Of a stretch of DNA of 64,000 nucleotides, positions 53,170 to 63,115 are shown in pieces. The position numbers and the translations under genes were made by a program. Location: NCBI GenBank assembly GCA_951799405.1, contig OX637336.1, positions 20,069,479 through 20,133,478 of the forward strand, given 5' to 3'. Source of the stretch: Agapetus fuscipes. Taxonomy: Eukaryota > Arthropoda > Insecta > Trichoptera > Glossosomatidae. The notes under the pieces are model-generated. The model was not told the DNA's origin, did not search any database, and was given only the letters and a program-made list of their open reading frames with translations. The first letter of the stretch is position 1. Each line of letters begins with the position of its first letter.

Positions 53170-53945
53170 ATAATTCTGTGCCTCCTGTGAAAAGTGATAC
53201 AACTCGAGTTATACCCTTTTTGAGATTTTTACATAGAAATAATCAGAAAAAAATTAGCGATTTTTTGGTCTTACTCACACTCTTCTATCTGCTATAGTTT
53301 AGGAAATATAACTGGCAGGATTTAGGCAAAAAAACGTGAAAAGTGATAAAAGTCAAGTTGTATCCCTTTTAGTAATTGATCCACACATTGTTTTTTACAA
53401 ATCTATCGTGAATATTGATACATCTCGACTTATATCACTTTACACCAATTTTTGACTGGAATTTTAGCCAAGTTATACGATTCAGGTAAATTATGAAAAT
53501 ACTACTATTTTAAGTACAACAATTGTGTCTTTGGGGTAGTATTTTTATAATTAGTTTGAGCAACATTCTGCCTGGACCATTATCTTATGAGTTATTAAAT
53601 TTAAAAAATATTAAGCTTTTTGTGTATCACTTTACTCAAAGACAACTTATAGGTGCAATATAATATAACTCGACTTGTATCATATATCACGTAATAAATG
53701 ATACAAGTACAGGCAAAAAAAAGGTACAACTGACAGAGTTTAATAAATTATTTGTAAGCTATAATAGTAACCATAAAAATTAGAATGCACAGTGAAAGTG
53801 AATGTTTTTATCTACAAAATAAGGTACTTATGTGTAACCTAGCCCACTTAGTTCATGAATTAGAATTTTTTAAATCTTGTTTTTGCTCTCCTGTAAAATG
53901 ATGATTTTTGAGTTGTATCACTTTTCACAGGAGGCACAGAATTAT
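53170..53945. mobile_element. 776-bp DNA element with perfect 36-bp inverted repeats
   Basis: The outer 36 bp match exactly in inverse orientation (53170-53205 and 53910-53945; ATAATTCTGTGCCTCCTGTG, then AAAAGTGATACAACTC). The interior repeats variants of GTGATACAACTCGAGTTATA several times. I see no coding frame, so it is a non-autonomous element of unknown superfamily. Confidence 0.8.
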
Positions 53946-54294
53946 TTCCTATAAGAAGACTTTGTTTATTTTTGGTTTGAGAGCTTGCGACAGATTCAAA
54001 ATATTCCGTAAGTTTCATTTTAATTTGATTGTTACTTTTTTGATCAATTTAAAATATTAAAAAAAAATAGTTCTTAAATCTATAATCTATGCTGTAAAGA
54101 TATAATTATAAACAATTTTTGAAATGTTTCAGCGGAAACTTTGTAGAACTCCATTTTAATTGAAAAAAATGCAAATAAACATTGTTTAGTTCTAATATGT
54201 TTTTATTTGAATTTGTTACAATATAATAATATAAAAACATAGTAGAATTAAACAAAGTTTATTTTCATTTTTTTAAATTAAAATTATTATAAAC

Positions 54295-54770
54295 ATTTAA
54301 GATTAATATTGCATGCATTATCACAAGCACACAAGTATAAGTTCGCGCTTACACATGCCACATTGCTGCCTTAGTTCTTGTTTACCGTATACGCCATTGA
54401 GAAATTTTTACATGAGCAATGTTTGCATGTGTACGGGACCAATGTGTCTTATGAAAACAAGAAATTTATTTCAAAAATATTAAAAAGAACTCTCACATTA
54501 TCGAGTTGTACGGTTTTTCTTAGCTCAGATTGTGTAGAATTTGATTCATAAGACAACTGCATGAAAAAATCATATTTGACAAGATTGGCGTATACGGTAA
54601 ACAAGAACTGGGAGAGCGACATGTGAACTTACAATGTAAAAACCCAATCTCAAATGAACATTAGCCCTGCTACTCTTGGCGACCTTCCCTGAAATAGGTG
54701 ACATTTGCAAAGTGAATCTATTTTATTGTATGGATGGTCAGCGTAATATCAATCTATAAGTAAAGGATAC
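54295..54770 (-). repeat. R1 copy split by an M3 MITE (54295-54362 and 54621-54770)
   Basis: GTATAAGTTCGCGCTTACAC is followed by the insert and then by CATGTGAACTTACAATGTAA through CAATCTATAAGTAAAGGA. Confidence 0.75.
54363..54620. mobile_element. MITE family M3 (TTCTTGTTT termini), copy inside R1
   Basis: The ends are GCTGCCTTAGTTCTTGTTTA and the inverse AACAAGAACTGGGAGAGCGA. It splits a minus-strand R1 copy (54295-54362 and 54621-54770). Confidence 0.75.
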
Positions 54771-54989
54771 ATCCTTAAAGAAAAAACGAACATTTTCGCC
54801 CTTCAGGAGCAGAATGGTCTCATTAGGCGAAAATGTTCCAGCACAAAAAAATAAATAAATAAGTGAATTAAAACTATGTTTTATCCATTCGAATGTTTAA
54901 ATAATTTTAATAAGAAATGACGAATTTGAGAAAATTTATTTACCTTAATCTATAAAGTCCGTCAATTTGAAAAGAAAAGTGTTTAAATG

Positions 54990-55130
54990 AGCATCTCCCT
55001 CGGGAGCTGGGAAACCCCATTTAAATTTGAGTAGTTGGCGTAAGTAAGGCCTTATCCGTAAAATTAAATGGGTTCCACTTCGGAAAAATGCGGCAAAAAG
55101 TTACGCTATATTTTAGCTTAGTGTTTTTTT
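54990..55130 (+). repeat. SINE-A 3' fragment
   Basis: CTCGGGAGCTGGGAAACCCC through ATGCGGCAAAAAGTTACGCT. Confidence 0.65.
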
Positions 55131-55479
55131 GCGTTAATGTTGCCAGCGTGTCGGCTATTTTGATTTAATAACGAGAATGTACAGGACCGCTAAGTGGGCG
55201 ATAATTCACATGGAAAATTCACGTGTTTTCCCCCCGTGCCGTGTAAATGAAATCTTATGTTTCTATTAGCTGCTGGCCCAACTCATAATTCACTCGCATT
55301 ATAAGTGGTTTATTTATAATTTTTTTTTTTTTCGTACTATTTTTCTGAGTAAACACTCAACTTGCAGCCAATAAGAAATCGCTGGCCCGTATGTGAAAAA
55401 AACCGTTAAGAGCGTTTTTTACCGTAAACCTGCCGTTTTTGTTTCTTAAACTTTGTGGTCTTAGTAAAAGAGTGACAGT

Positions 55480-55708
55480 CTATAATCTATAAGCTAAGTT
55501 GCAGAGATATATAAACATTTAAGGCTCACAAACAAACACGTGTAGTTCGCAATACAAATGCTGAATGTGTACTTACAAATAAAATCCTAACCTCAAATGA
55601 ACATAGGTCCTACAACTTTTGCCAACCTTCCCTGATACAGGGGTGACGTTGGTAAAGTGAACCATTTTTTTACAGTATGTGTGGTCAGCGTCCTACCAAC
55701 CTATAAGT
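55480..55708 (-). repeat. R1 copy
   Basis: TCTATAATCTATAAGCTAAG through CAACCTATAAGTA. Confidence 0.75.
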
Positions 55709-55937
55709 ATTGTATTTTTAGCTCACCCTGTACACACATAGTTTCGTGCGGTAAAACAAAAACTGTGTTTTTCTTGCTACATGCGATTTTAATTACAATT
55801 ATAATTATAGTAATAATTACAGCAATTTTCGAATGTAAAACAAATAATATTATTTGGCAAAAATTTGCTAAAAATAGAAGATTTTTATGATAAAGGCACT
55901 TATTTCCGTTATTAATTTGTGTAAAATGTTATTTAGT

Positions 55938-56000
55938 TTTATTAGTTTGTCAAAGCGTGGGCTCAACGGACGACTAAAATGTCTAGAATAGAACCGTAAG
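55938..56000. mobile_element. Terminal fragment of the CGGGGCTATTC-ended DNA element
   Basis: ATTAGTTTGTCAAAGCGTGG and the following bases match the right arm of 19212-19719. The fragment lies ~60 bp upstream of Ig exon 2. Confidence 0.6.
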
Positions 56001-56061
56001 AGTATTGTATTTACATCTACATGAATTAATGTTGTATTTACTTCTTTCTTTTCATGAGCAG

Positions 56062-56190
56062 AGGATCCCTTCCAGTCCCACAGAGCGCTGAAGATCCTCA
56101 GGCCTGGGGCGGACATGTCTGGAAACTACTCCTGCGTGGTCTCCACCTTTCACGATGAGGATAACAAGTCCAAGACGATGCTGGTGTTCA
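56062..56190 (+). CDS. Immunoglobulin-superfamily gene, internal exon 2 (second half of Ig domain 1)
   Basis: This 129-bp exon has an acceptor ending in GAGCAG and a GTGAGT donor, and both splice phases are 1, so it joins the 24.4-kb exon in frame. It encodes 43 residues, including ALKILRPGADMSGNYSCVVS and then HDEDNKSKTMLVF. The D-x-SG-x-Y-x-C pattern is the classic F-strand of an Ig domain and supplies the second cysteine for the LDCEY half in the previous exon. The intron between the two exons is about 31.4 kb and is filled almost entirely by transposons, including an intact LTR retrotransposon. An intact LINE starts about 50 bp downstream of this exon's donor. Confidence 0.85.
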
Positions 56191-56333
56191 GTGAGTATCC
56201 ACATATCAAATCCTAAGGCTTATTGCACCAACTTCCAATCAAAAGCAAGTTCGGTTGCGACCACGCGACCACACAGATTACACAGATCGCGCTCGCGTTA
56301 ATTAAATATTTGATACTAATAATCTATCCCAAA

Positions 56334-56663
56334 ATGCCCACAAGGGGGCAAGTGACACTGGAAAAAATGATGGACGCCATCGACAAGATGACCGAAGTCA
56401 TTACAACTCTCCAGGGCACAGTCAGGGAGCAGAATTCTCTAATAATGCAACTAAGTGCCAAAATTGTAAAGATGGAGATCACCTTGGAGAGTCAGGGGTC
56501 TCCAACTATTCTCAAAAATGAGAAGTACTCCGAGGCTTTGAAAAAAAATAAACCCGAGACCAAACAGCAACAGCAGCAGCTGAAGCAACCAAGGGTCATC
56601 GATGGGCCAAGCCATGAAGGGTTACAGCAGCATATAGTGCATCATAAAGTGCAACAGCAGGAG

Positions 56664-56694
<31 letters not shown>

Positions 56695-57146
56695 GACAGC
56701 AGCAGCATCAGCATCAGCAGCAGCAGCATCAACGGCAGCAACTGAAGCCATCAAAGTTGCCGCAGCAGCAACGGGAACAGCCACCAGAGCTGCCGCAACA
56801 ACAGCACCCTTGGAAGGTGCAAGGACCAAGGAGACCAAGGCGAGGTAACAAGATTCTAATAGGATCAGGGACTGCTGATGTCCTGAAGGCCTCGGAAAAA
56901 AGAATGGGCATCCACGTTTGGCGCTTAGCAAAAACCACGTCCAAGGAAGACTTGTTGAATTTTGTCGGATCATTGGTTGATCAAAGGGACAAAATTCAAA
57001 TCGACACCCTTCAATCCAGAGGAGAATATGCCTCTTTCAAATTGACACTTAACCAAGACGCATTTGAAAAAGTGTTCAAGCCTGAAGTCTGGCCAACAGG
57101 AGTACTAATTAACAGGTACTTTATAGAAAAAAAAGCTAAAAAATGA
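56334..57146 (+). CDS. LINE ORF1 protein (nucleic-acid chaperone type, polyglutamine-rich)
   Basis: The protein has 270 residues from the first ATG (MPTRGQVTLEKMMDAIDKM). Residues ~1-60 have heptad spacing and look like a coiled coil for trimerisation. Residues ~75-165 are dominated by CAG/CAA glutamine runs. The C-terminal ~100 residues (KILIGSGTADVLKASEKRMG, then IHVWRLAKTTSKEDL) form a compact basic module of the kind found in CCHC-less ORF1 proteins, ending in EKKAKK. I see no zinc knuckle. The stop overlaps the ORF2 start as ATGA (57143-57146), suggesting termination-reinitiation. Its expected role is to coat the LINE RNA. The polyglutamine expansion is unusual in length and may be lineage-specific. 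Confidence 0.82.
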
Positions 57147-60055
57147 ACTTAAAAATTTTGTATCAAAATGTGCGTGGACTCAACACAAAAACAGGCATTT
57201 TTCTGCATAATGTTCTCGCACAAAATAATGATATTATAGCCCTGACCGAAACATGGTTAAACGCCTCTGTACTGTCGCCTGAGCTGTTTGACGGTAGGTA
57301 CACTGTGTTCAGGCGGGACAGAGGAGCGCGTGGAGGGGGGGTGTGCATAGCAGTGCGGTACCCGCTCGTGGCGCAGAGACAACCACAACTGGAGAGCGAC
57401 GGCGAAAACTTATGGATCAAGATTACCAGCAACCACGTCTCCTTTTACTGTTGTGTGGTGTATTTCGACTGCAGAGAGGCCCATCAGGCCCGAAGTGACT
57501 TTTATGATTGCCTTGATAGGAGTGGTCAAGCTCTACAGAGTAAACGTATACTTATCTTGGGAGATTTTAATCTTAATAATGAGAGCGATTCTGTCCTGCT
57601 TGACTACTCTTATTTCTTAAGTGCTAATAATTTAGAACAGTGTAATACAATCAAAAATGGCTACAACAACATGCTTGATTTAGTAATTAGTAATAAAAAT
57701 ATATTATGTAAAGTGGTGCGCTGCCTGGAGCCCCTAGTGAGTGAAGATCGCCATCACCCCACGCTTGCAGTCACCGCGAGGCTGAATACTACGCCTCTGG
57801 CCTGTGGACGACTGCAAGCACATCCCAGATCCACTCCTAGCGACGATAGGCATATAAATAATATTCACAATGTGGATAATAATAATTTTAATATTAATGA
57901 TACCGACTTTGACTATATATTTAGGTGGAACAAAATAATTAATTTTAAGTACTTAAACACTGATAGATGTAAGAATATACTTAGTTTTTATGATTGGTCT
58001 GACCTATATAATTGTAAACATATTGATACCGCTGTAAAATACTTTTATAATGTTTTATTGAAAATATGTAATTTGTGTGCTCCATGTAAAAAATACGCTG
58101 CCAAATGTAACTCCACTTACCCAGTATGGTTTAATAGTAGCATCATTGCTAATATCAAGTGTAAGGAACGCTTGCACAAAAATTACTTAAAAAATAAAAG
58201 TGTAAGCAATTATAAGGCTTTCTCTACAAAGAGAGCGCAAGTTAAACATAATATAAAGGAAGCACACAAATTGTATATGAGTAAGATTCAGACTGGGATA
58301 GGATGTGATTCCAAGGAATTCTGGTCTTATATCAGATCCAGCAAGACCGGTGGTAATACAACTTTTCAGCTTTCTGATGGAGATCAGATTATATCTGATC
58401 CCAGAATAATATCGGAAACTTTTGCTAAGTATTTCCAATCGGTCTACAGCACCCAGACCCCTCACGTAGATTTATCTGAGTCCCCCCATGGTAAGCACGA
58501 GCAATCTTCCATATCACTCAGTCCTTTTTCTTTGACTGAGGTGGAGACTTATCTGCTTGGATTAAAATCCAATAAAGCAACTGGCCCTGACAACATTCCC
58601 CCGAGAATTGTATCTTCTATGGCTAAGCCCCTTGCTCAACCCTTATGTTTCATCTTCAACTTATCCCTGAAGACATGTACATATCCATCAGCCTGGAAGA
58701 TAACAAGAGTCATGCCAGTACATAAGTCAAATGATAAAAGTGATGTTAGAAATTATAGGCCGATTTCTATTTTATCAAGTTTCGCCAAAGTGTTTGAGTG
58801 CTTGATACACAAAAACCTTATGTGGCAAATCAAGCCCCGAATCAACATACACCAACACGGATTTCTGCCCAAGAGATCCACAGTATCAAATCTACTCACC
58901 CTCAGTAGAAATATTGCCCTCAACTTGGATTCTCGCAGGCAAACTGATGTAATATATACAGATTTCTCCAAGGCGTTTGATCGTGTGAATCATGATGTTC
59001 TTTTGAAGAAGATGGACGATTTTGGTTTCACAAAACCTCTCTTAATCTTTTTCTCTTCATTTCTTAAAAACAGAAGCCAATTTGTGCAAATAAATGACCA
59101 ACATTCGGCTAATTTTTTTCCAACTTCAGGAGTTCCTCAAGGCTCTAATTTAGGCCCTCTAGCCTTCATTGTGTTCATTAACGACATTGCGGACAAGATC
59201 AAAAATAGTTCTTGTCTTCTTTACGCTGATGACATGAAAATTTATACAGAAATCAAGGATTTTCAAGACTGTATTAATTTACAGATGGATTTGAACTCTC
59301 TGCTGATGTGGTCCAATAATAATGGATTGAACTTCAACATTAGCAAGTGTTCTGTCATGTCATTCACAAGATCCGCTTGTCCCATAATCCATGAGTACAG
59401 TATTGGTGGGTCGATACTGGCTCGTGTCTTTTCATTTAGGGACCTGGGCGTAGTTTTTGATCCTGGTCTGAAGTTTACAGAACATATAACGCAGTTGACG
59501 ACCAAATGCTACCAGTTATTGGGCTTTGTGATCAGAATTAGCAATAATTTTGAGTCACCGAGAGCTATGGTGGATGTCTTCAACTGTATTGTACGTTCTA
59601 AATTAGAGTACGCTGTCGAGGTTTGGGCCCCGTATCAGCGGAAGTATGTAGATCTTTTGGAGCAAATTCAAAAAAAGTTTTTGAGGTACCTCCTCATGAG
59701 AATACATGGGAATTATCCCAAGTTTATGCACCATGAGGAATTACTTGAGAAAACCAGCTCCAGGAGCCTGGAATCTCGGCGCAACGGTTCTCTTATGGTG
59801 CTTTGTTACAAGATCATTAACGGCTTAATTGACAGCCCCACCCTGTTAGAGAGTTTTGAGCTTTATGTGCCAGATGGCTACGGCCGGGGAAGACGGCATG
59901 AACTTTTTCATGTACCGCTGTCCCGTACCGACGTCATGGCACAACATGCCTTAACTCGGAGTGTTACTCTGATTAATTCCGCTGACATAGACATTTTTTA
60001 CATTAACTTAGAATCATTCAAAGATCTAGTTAAAGAGCTCCTCCCAGCTTGTTAA
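57143..60055 (+). CDS. LINE ORF2 protein: apurinic-like endonuclease and reverse transcriptase
   Basis: The protein has 970 residues and starts at the ATG embedded in the ORF1 stop. The N-terminal endonuclease of the EEP family shows LYQNVRGLNTK (Asn9), TETWL (Glu37), RGARGGGVCIAVR, ILGDFNLNN (~140) and a D-RHHPTLAV ending in place of the usual SDH. The RT domain covers ~450-760: GPDNIPPRIV, YRPISILSSFAKVFECLI, QHGFLPKRST, FSKAFDRVNHD, SGVPQGSNLGPLAFIVFIND and the catalytic YADD at 694-697. The C-terminal region (RDLGVVFDPGLKF, VRSKLEYAVEVW) is typical of Jockey/CR1-group LINEs. There is no RNase H or zinc finger. It nicks target DNA and primes reverse transcription of its own RNA. Clade assignment within Jockey/CR1/Rex is uncertain. 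Confidence 0.92.
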   Translation: MNLKILYQNVRGLNTKTGIFLHNVLAQNNDIIALTETWLNASVLSPELFDGRYTVFRRDRGARGGGVCIAVRYPLVAQRQPQLESDGENLWIKITSNHVSFYCCVVYFDCREAHQARSDFYDCLDRSGQALQSKRILILGDFNLNNESDSVLLDYSYFLSANNLEQCNTIKNGYNNMLDLVISNKNILCKVVRCLEPLVSEDRHHPTLAVTARLNTTPLACGRLQAHPRSTPSDDRHINNIHNVDNNNFNINDTDFDYIFRWNKIINFKYLNTDRCKNILSFYDWSDLYNCKHIDTAVKYFYNVLLKICNLCAPCKKYAAKCNSTYPVWFNSSIIANIKCKERLHKNYLKNKSVSNYKAFSTKRAQVKHNIKEAHKLYMSKIQTGIGCDSKEFWSYIRSSKTGGNTTFQLSDGDQIISDPRIISETFAKYFQSVYSTQTPHVDLSESPHGKHEQSSISLSPFSLTEVETYLLGLKSNKATGPDNIPPRIVSSMAKPLAQPLCFIFNLSLKTCTYPSAWKITRVMPVHKSNDKSDVRNYRPISILSSFAKVFECLIHKNLMWQIKPRINIHQHGFLPKRSTVSNLLTLSRNIALNLDSRRQTDVIYTDFSKAFDRVNHDVLLKKMDDFGFTKPLLIFFSSFLKNRSQFVQINDQHSANFFPTSGVPQGSNLGPLAFIVFINDIADKIKNSSCLLYADDMKIYTEIKDFQDCINLQMDLNSLLMWSNNNGLNFNISKCSVMSFTRSACPIIHEYSIGGSILARVFSFRDLGVVFDPGLKFTEHITQLTTKCYQLLGFVIRISNNFESPRAMVDVFNCIVRSKLEYAVEVWAPYQRKYVDLLEQIQKKFLRYLLMRIHGNYPKFMHHEELLEKTSSRSLESRRNGSLMVLCYKIINGLIDSPTLLESFELYVPDGYGRGRRHELFHVPLSRTDVMAQHALTRSVTLINSADIDIFYINLESFKDLVKELLPAC

Positions 60056-60098
60056 TGACTGTGTGAGGGTGCACTGTAATAAGGGAAACCTGTTGTGC

Positions 60099-60099
60099 A

Positions 60100-60146
<47 letters not shown>
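60099..60146 (+). repeat. Poly(A) tail of the LINE
   Basis: An uninterrupted run of about 48 adenines ends the LINE copy. Confidence 0.95.
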
Positions 60147-60149
<3 letters not shown>

Positions 60150-60228
60150 TTGATTGACACATCAAATTTCATTGCTTAATTCTGGTAAGGACCTCGGTTA
60201 AATATTTCTTGGAAGTGAGTATTTAAGT

Positions 60229-60582
60229 GGCGAAGGGTGCCATACAAGCCGGTTCCCATCGGCTTCCCTTTTAAAATGATGTAACAAAGTCAAATATCAT
60301 TGCTTAATTCTGCTAAGGACCTCGGTTAAATATTTCTTGGAAGTGAGTATTTAAGTGGCGAAGGGCCGGTTCCCAGCCGGTTCCCATCGGCTTCCCTTTT
60401 AAAATGATGTAACAAAGTAGTTAAAAAATATAGGCACAAAAAAAAAAAAAACATTTAAAACCAAAGAAACAATACATATATTTCTCCCACTGAAACCATG
60501 CAGTCTACTTTATTATCATTTTTTCCTCATTTTAAACGGGAAACCGATGGGAATCGGCTTGTATGGCACCCTTCGCCACTGG
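60229..60582. mobile_element. hAT-like MITE, copy 4, with partial tandem duplication
   Basis: The left terminus and arm (AGTGGCGAAGGGTGCCATAC) are present twice, at ~60230 and ~60355. They are separated by a repeat of the external flank (ATTGCTTAATTCTG...AGTGAGTATTTAA). The right end is CACCCTTCGCCACTG at ~60567-60582. Confidence 0.75.
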
Positions 60583-60887
60583 AACCTATTGCACCAACTT
60601 CCAATCAATATTTGATTGACGCATCAAATATCATTGCTTAATTCTGGTGAGGACCGCGGTTAAGTATTTCTCGGAAATGGGTAATAATATGATGGAATTT
60701 GAACAGGAAAGATAATGTACATCAGCTGATTTAAGTATATTTTTGAATTTGTTATTGAAATTTTAAGTTATTCTCGAAACATTGGGGGCTGGCACATGCG
60801 AGACCTCACCAGAACATTCTACTACTAGAATATTCGAGTAAGCACTCATTCAATATCGAACAAATACAAATTCAATTTTTTTAATTC

Positions 60888-61515
60888 CGGGTTATAGCTC
60901 AGTTGGTAGAGTGCTTGCATTCTATGCCGTGAGTTCGGGTTCGAATCCCGCCGAGGGTGTCAGAAATGATTTCCCATTCCGGTCGATAGCTCAGTTGGTA
61001 GAGTGCTTGCATTCCATGCCGTGAGCTAGGGTTCGAATCCCGCCGAGGCGAGGGTGTCAGAAATGATTTCCCGTTTCGGTGTTTATTTCAAACCCCAAAA
61101 TAAAAATACCGGCAAGGTTTACTCAGCCTTCACAAGAAATGAGTACCAGCCCCCTCGAGAGCTGGGAAACCCCCACTTCATCTGAAGTGGTTGGCGTAAG
61201 GCCGGCCCCCTTACCTGTAAAAATAAACAGGTTCAACTCGCCACATGCGACCCCCTCGGGGATAACGCGGCAAGAAGTTACACTATATGTGTAGCTTAGT
61301 TGCGTGCTTATTTCAAACCTAAAAGAAAAAAAACCAGGGTTCACTCAGCCTTCACAATAAATGAGTACCAGCCCTCTCGGGGGAAACACCCCACTTCACT
61401 GAAGTGGTAGGCGTAAGGCCGGTCTCCTTACCTGTAAAAATAAGTAGGTTCACTCGCCATATGCGACCCCTTCGGGGATAACGCGGCAAGAAGTTACACT
61501 ATATGTGGAGCTTAA
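60888..61515 (+). repeat. Multi-unit SINE-A cluster
   Basis: Two successive tRNA-like heads (TATAGCTCAGTTGGTAGAGT at ~60896 and GATAGCTCAGTTGGTAGAGT at ~60985) precede one full body ending near 61306. A headless third unit follows to 61515. Confidence 0.85.
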
Positions 61516-62152
61516 GTGCCTACTTACATTAGATACCTCACAGTCTCACACAGGCACAACGCACAAGACTCGTATATTTTCGCTGGTAAAGTTAGAATTC
61601 TACTGCAGTCTCTAGTGGCGTCTACAGAGTTCGGACATCTAAGGGATGAAATCAGCGGGGGCTTGACTCCCTCGGCCATACATTATACATGCACAAGAGG
61701 AGCGCAGCCAGTCACAGGGAATATTTAATTTGTTTATTTTGTACTCGAGTCTGTACAAGTGTCTGCGATGCAAAATGGAATCCAGCGCCATACAAAAGGT
61801 CCGCAGTGGAAGAATGCTGGATCGCTTGGTGGGAACGAGGTGGTATGGGATTCCGTCTTGTCAAAAAAAAAAAAAACTGCTAAATCGTAATAAAAAAAAT
61901 CATTAAAATAAATGCAAATTATGTGATATTTTTACGATTAACTTTGGGTTAAATTTAACGGAAAATCGTTAAAAAATATTTTAGAATTTGCTCACATTCG
62001 GTTCACAATTTCAATATTTGTACTTCTTGCTGATTCCCTCCAAAGCACACCAATCCGTATTTATAGTTGACTAAAGACTATTCAAGCATATCCCAGACCA
62101 TACCAGAATTGTCTCGAATAGAAGCTTCGGGTAAAAACGAGTAGGTACAACT
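61516..62152. other. Unassigned sequence
   Basis: No feature seen between the SINE-A cluster and the M3 MITE. Confidence 0.5.
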
Positions 62153-62405
62153 CGCTCCCCCAGTTCTTGTTTGTCGTATAGACCAATTATGTGAAATATG
62201 ACTTTTTAATGCAGTTGTCTTAAGAATCAAATTCTACACAATCTGAGCTAAGAAAAAACGTACAACTCAATAATGTGAGAGTTGTTTTAAATATTTTTAA
62301 AATCAATATCCTGTTTTCATAAGACACATTGGTCCAGTACACATGCAAACATTGCTCATGAAAAATTAGCTGAATGGTCTATACGCCAAACAAGAACTAA
62401 GGCAG
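62153..62405. mobile_element. MITE family M3, full copy
   Basis: The ends are TCGCTCCCCCAGTTCTTGTT and the inverse AACAAGAACTAAGGCAGCGA. The internal landmarks ATCTGAGCTAAGAAAAAACG and CAGTACACATGCAAACATTG are shared with the copies at 32.5, 41.3, 41.8 and 54.4 kb. Confidence 0.75.
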
Positions 62406-62514
62406 CGAACTATCAAATACTTAAGTCTAATCACACATATACAAATAAGTAAAAACACATAAACATGCACAGACATATGCTCATACATTCGTAACAATAT
62501 ATGTTTTTTGAAGT

Positions 62515-62592
62515 TAATAATAATAATACAATATTTTTATAGCGCCTTTGTATGACTCTTGGTCATCCCAAAGGCGCTTTCCTCATAACTTA
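62515..62592 (-). pseudogene. LINE 3'-end fragment with (ATT)n tail
   Basis: TTTTTATAGCGCCTTTGTAT and ATCCCAAAGGCGCTTTCC match the 3' ends at 10.0 and 35.3 kb. The tail is an AATAATAATA run at 62515-62530. Confidence 0.5.
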
Positions 62593-62731
62593 AAATCAAC
62601 GCCAACCCTGTTTCTTGGAGAGGCAGCAATCGATTAAAAGCTTATATTTGCTTGTTTTTTTTTTGTAACTTAAAATGCAGTATGCGAAAACACGAACTTC
62701 TGAGCGTGCACCCTTTTCTTTCGATACCTTA

Positions 62732-62907
62732 GAGCCCGTTCCCACTTGTCGGGTGTCGGATCCGTATTTTATTCGGAGGTTCCAGTGGCAGAACATTATG
62801 TATGGAGCTATTCACACTTGTCGGATACCGATATTGTCCGAAATGTTCTGCAACTGGAACTTCCGATTAATATACGCATCCGACACCCGACAAGTGGGAG
62901 CGGGCTC
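62732..62907. mobile_element. Palindromic 176-bp MITE, PIF/Harbinger-like
   Basis: The inverted arms start GAGCCCGTTCCCACTTGTCG and GAGCCCGCTCCCACTTGTCG. A second inverted pair (GTTCCAGTGGCAGAACATT) lies inside, so nearly the whole element folds back. TTA flanks both ends (62729-62731 and 62908-62910). It lies ~95 bp upstream of Ig exon 3. Confidence 0.8.
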
Positions 62908-63003
62908 TTAGACTCAAGAGTATTGTACAAGATGATCATGTACGTAAAGACTCCACCATGTTCCATCCTGTAACGATGTCACATCCTGGTTTTCTTCCAC
63001 CAG

Positions 63004-63115
63004 CTCCCGGAAAGAACTTCCAGCTGCGCCAGGAGAAGCGGGAAGCGTCAGTCAAGCTGGTCTGCTTCGCGGAGAACGTCTTTCCTCAGCCAACCATCTC
63101 CATCCTGTCAAGATC
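63004..63115 (+). CDS. Immunoglobulin-superfamily gene, internal exon 3 (start of Ig domain 2)
   Basis: This 112-bp exon follows an acceptor ending in CTTCCACCAG and ends at a GTGAGT donor. It enters in phase 1, matching exon 2, and leaves in phase 2. The translation includes PGKNFQLRQEKREASVKLVC and then FAENVFPQPTISILSRS. A VKLVC...P-P-x-I arrangement is typical of the B and C strands of a second Ig-like domain. The remainder of that domain, with its tryptophan-like core and second cysteine, must lie downstream of this window. GC-rich codons again contrast with the flanks. Family placement beyond Ig superfamily is not possible from this fragment. Confidence 0.8.

Larger units (their letters stand above)
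56243..60146 (+). mobile_element. Near-full-length non-LTR retrotransposon (Jockey/CR1-like LINE)
   Basis: The element is about 3.9 kb with two ORFs, a ~90-nt 5' leader, a ~50-nt 3' UTR (GTGAGGGTGCACTGTAATAA) and a pure A tail of about 48 nt. Its 5' boundary is set by a duplicated uninserted block at 60587-60695, which reads straight through from CCAACTTCCAATCAA into TATTTGATTGAC. The first half of that block abuts the element on the left and the second half follows the poly(A). No obvious target-site duplication is visible. Both ORFs are open, so the copy may be young. It lies ~50 bp downstream of Ig exon 2 in the same orientation. Confidence 0.92.
56220..60695 (+). repeat. Duplicated block flanking the LINE and preserving its empty site
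   Basis: TATTGCACCAACTTCCAATC occurs at 56221 (just before the LINE) and at 60588. The continuation (TTGATTGAC...CATTGCTTAATTCTGG) occurs after the LINE at 60147, inside the hAT-like MITE at 60295 and at 60608. Confidence 0.8.

Noticed and set aside
56223..56333. Upstream extension of LINE ORF1
   Set aside because: It begins with TTG in the duplicated target block outside the element. The first ATG is at 56334.
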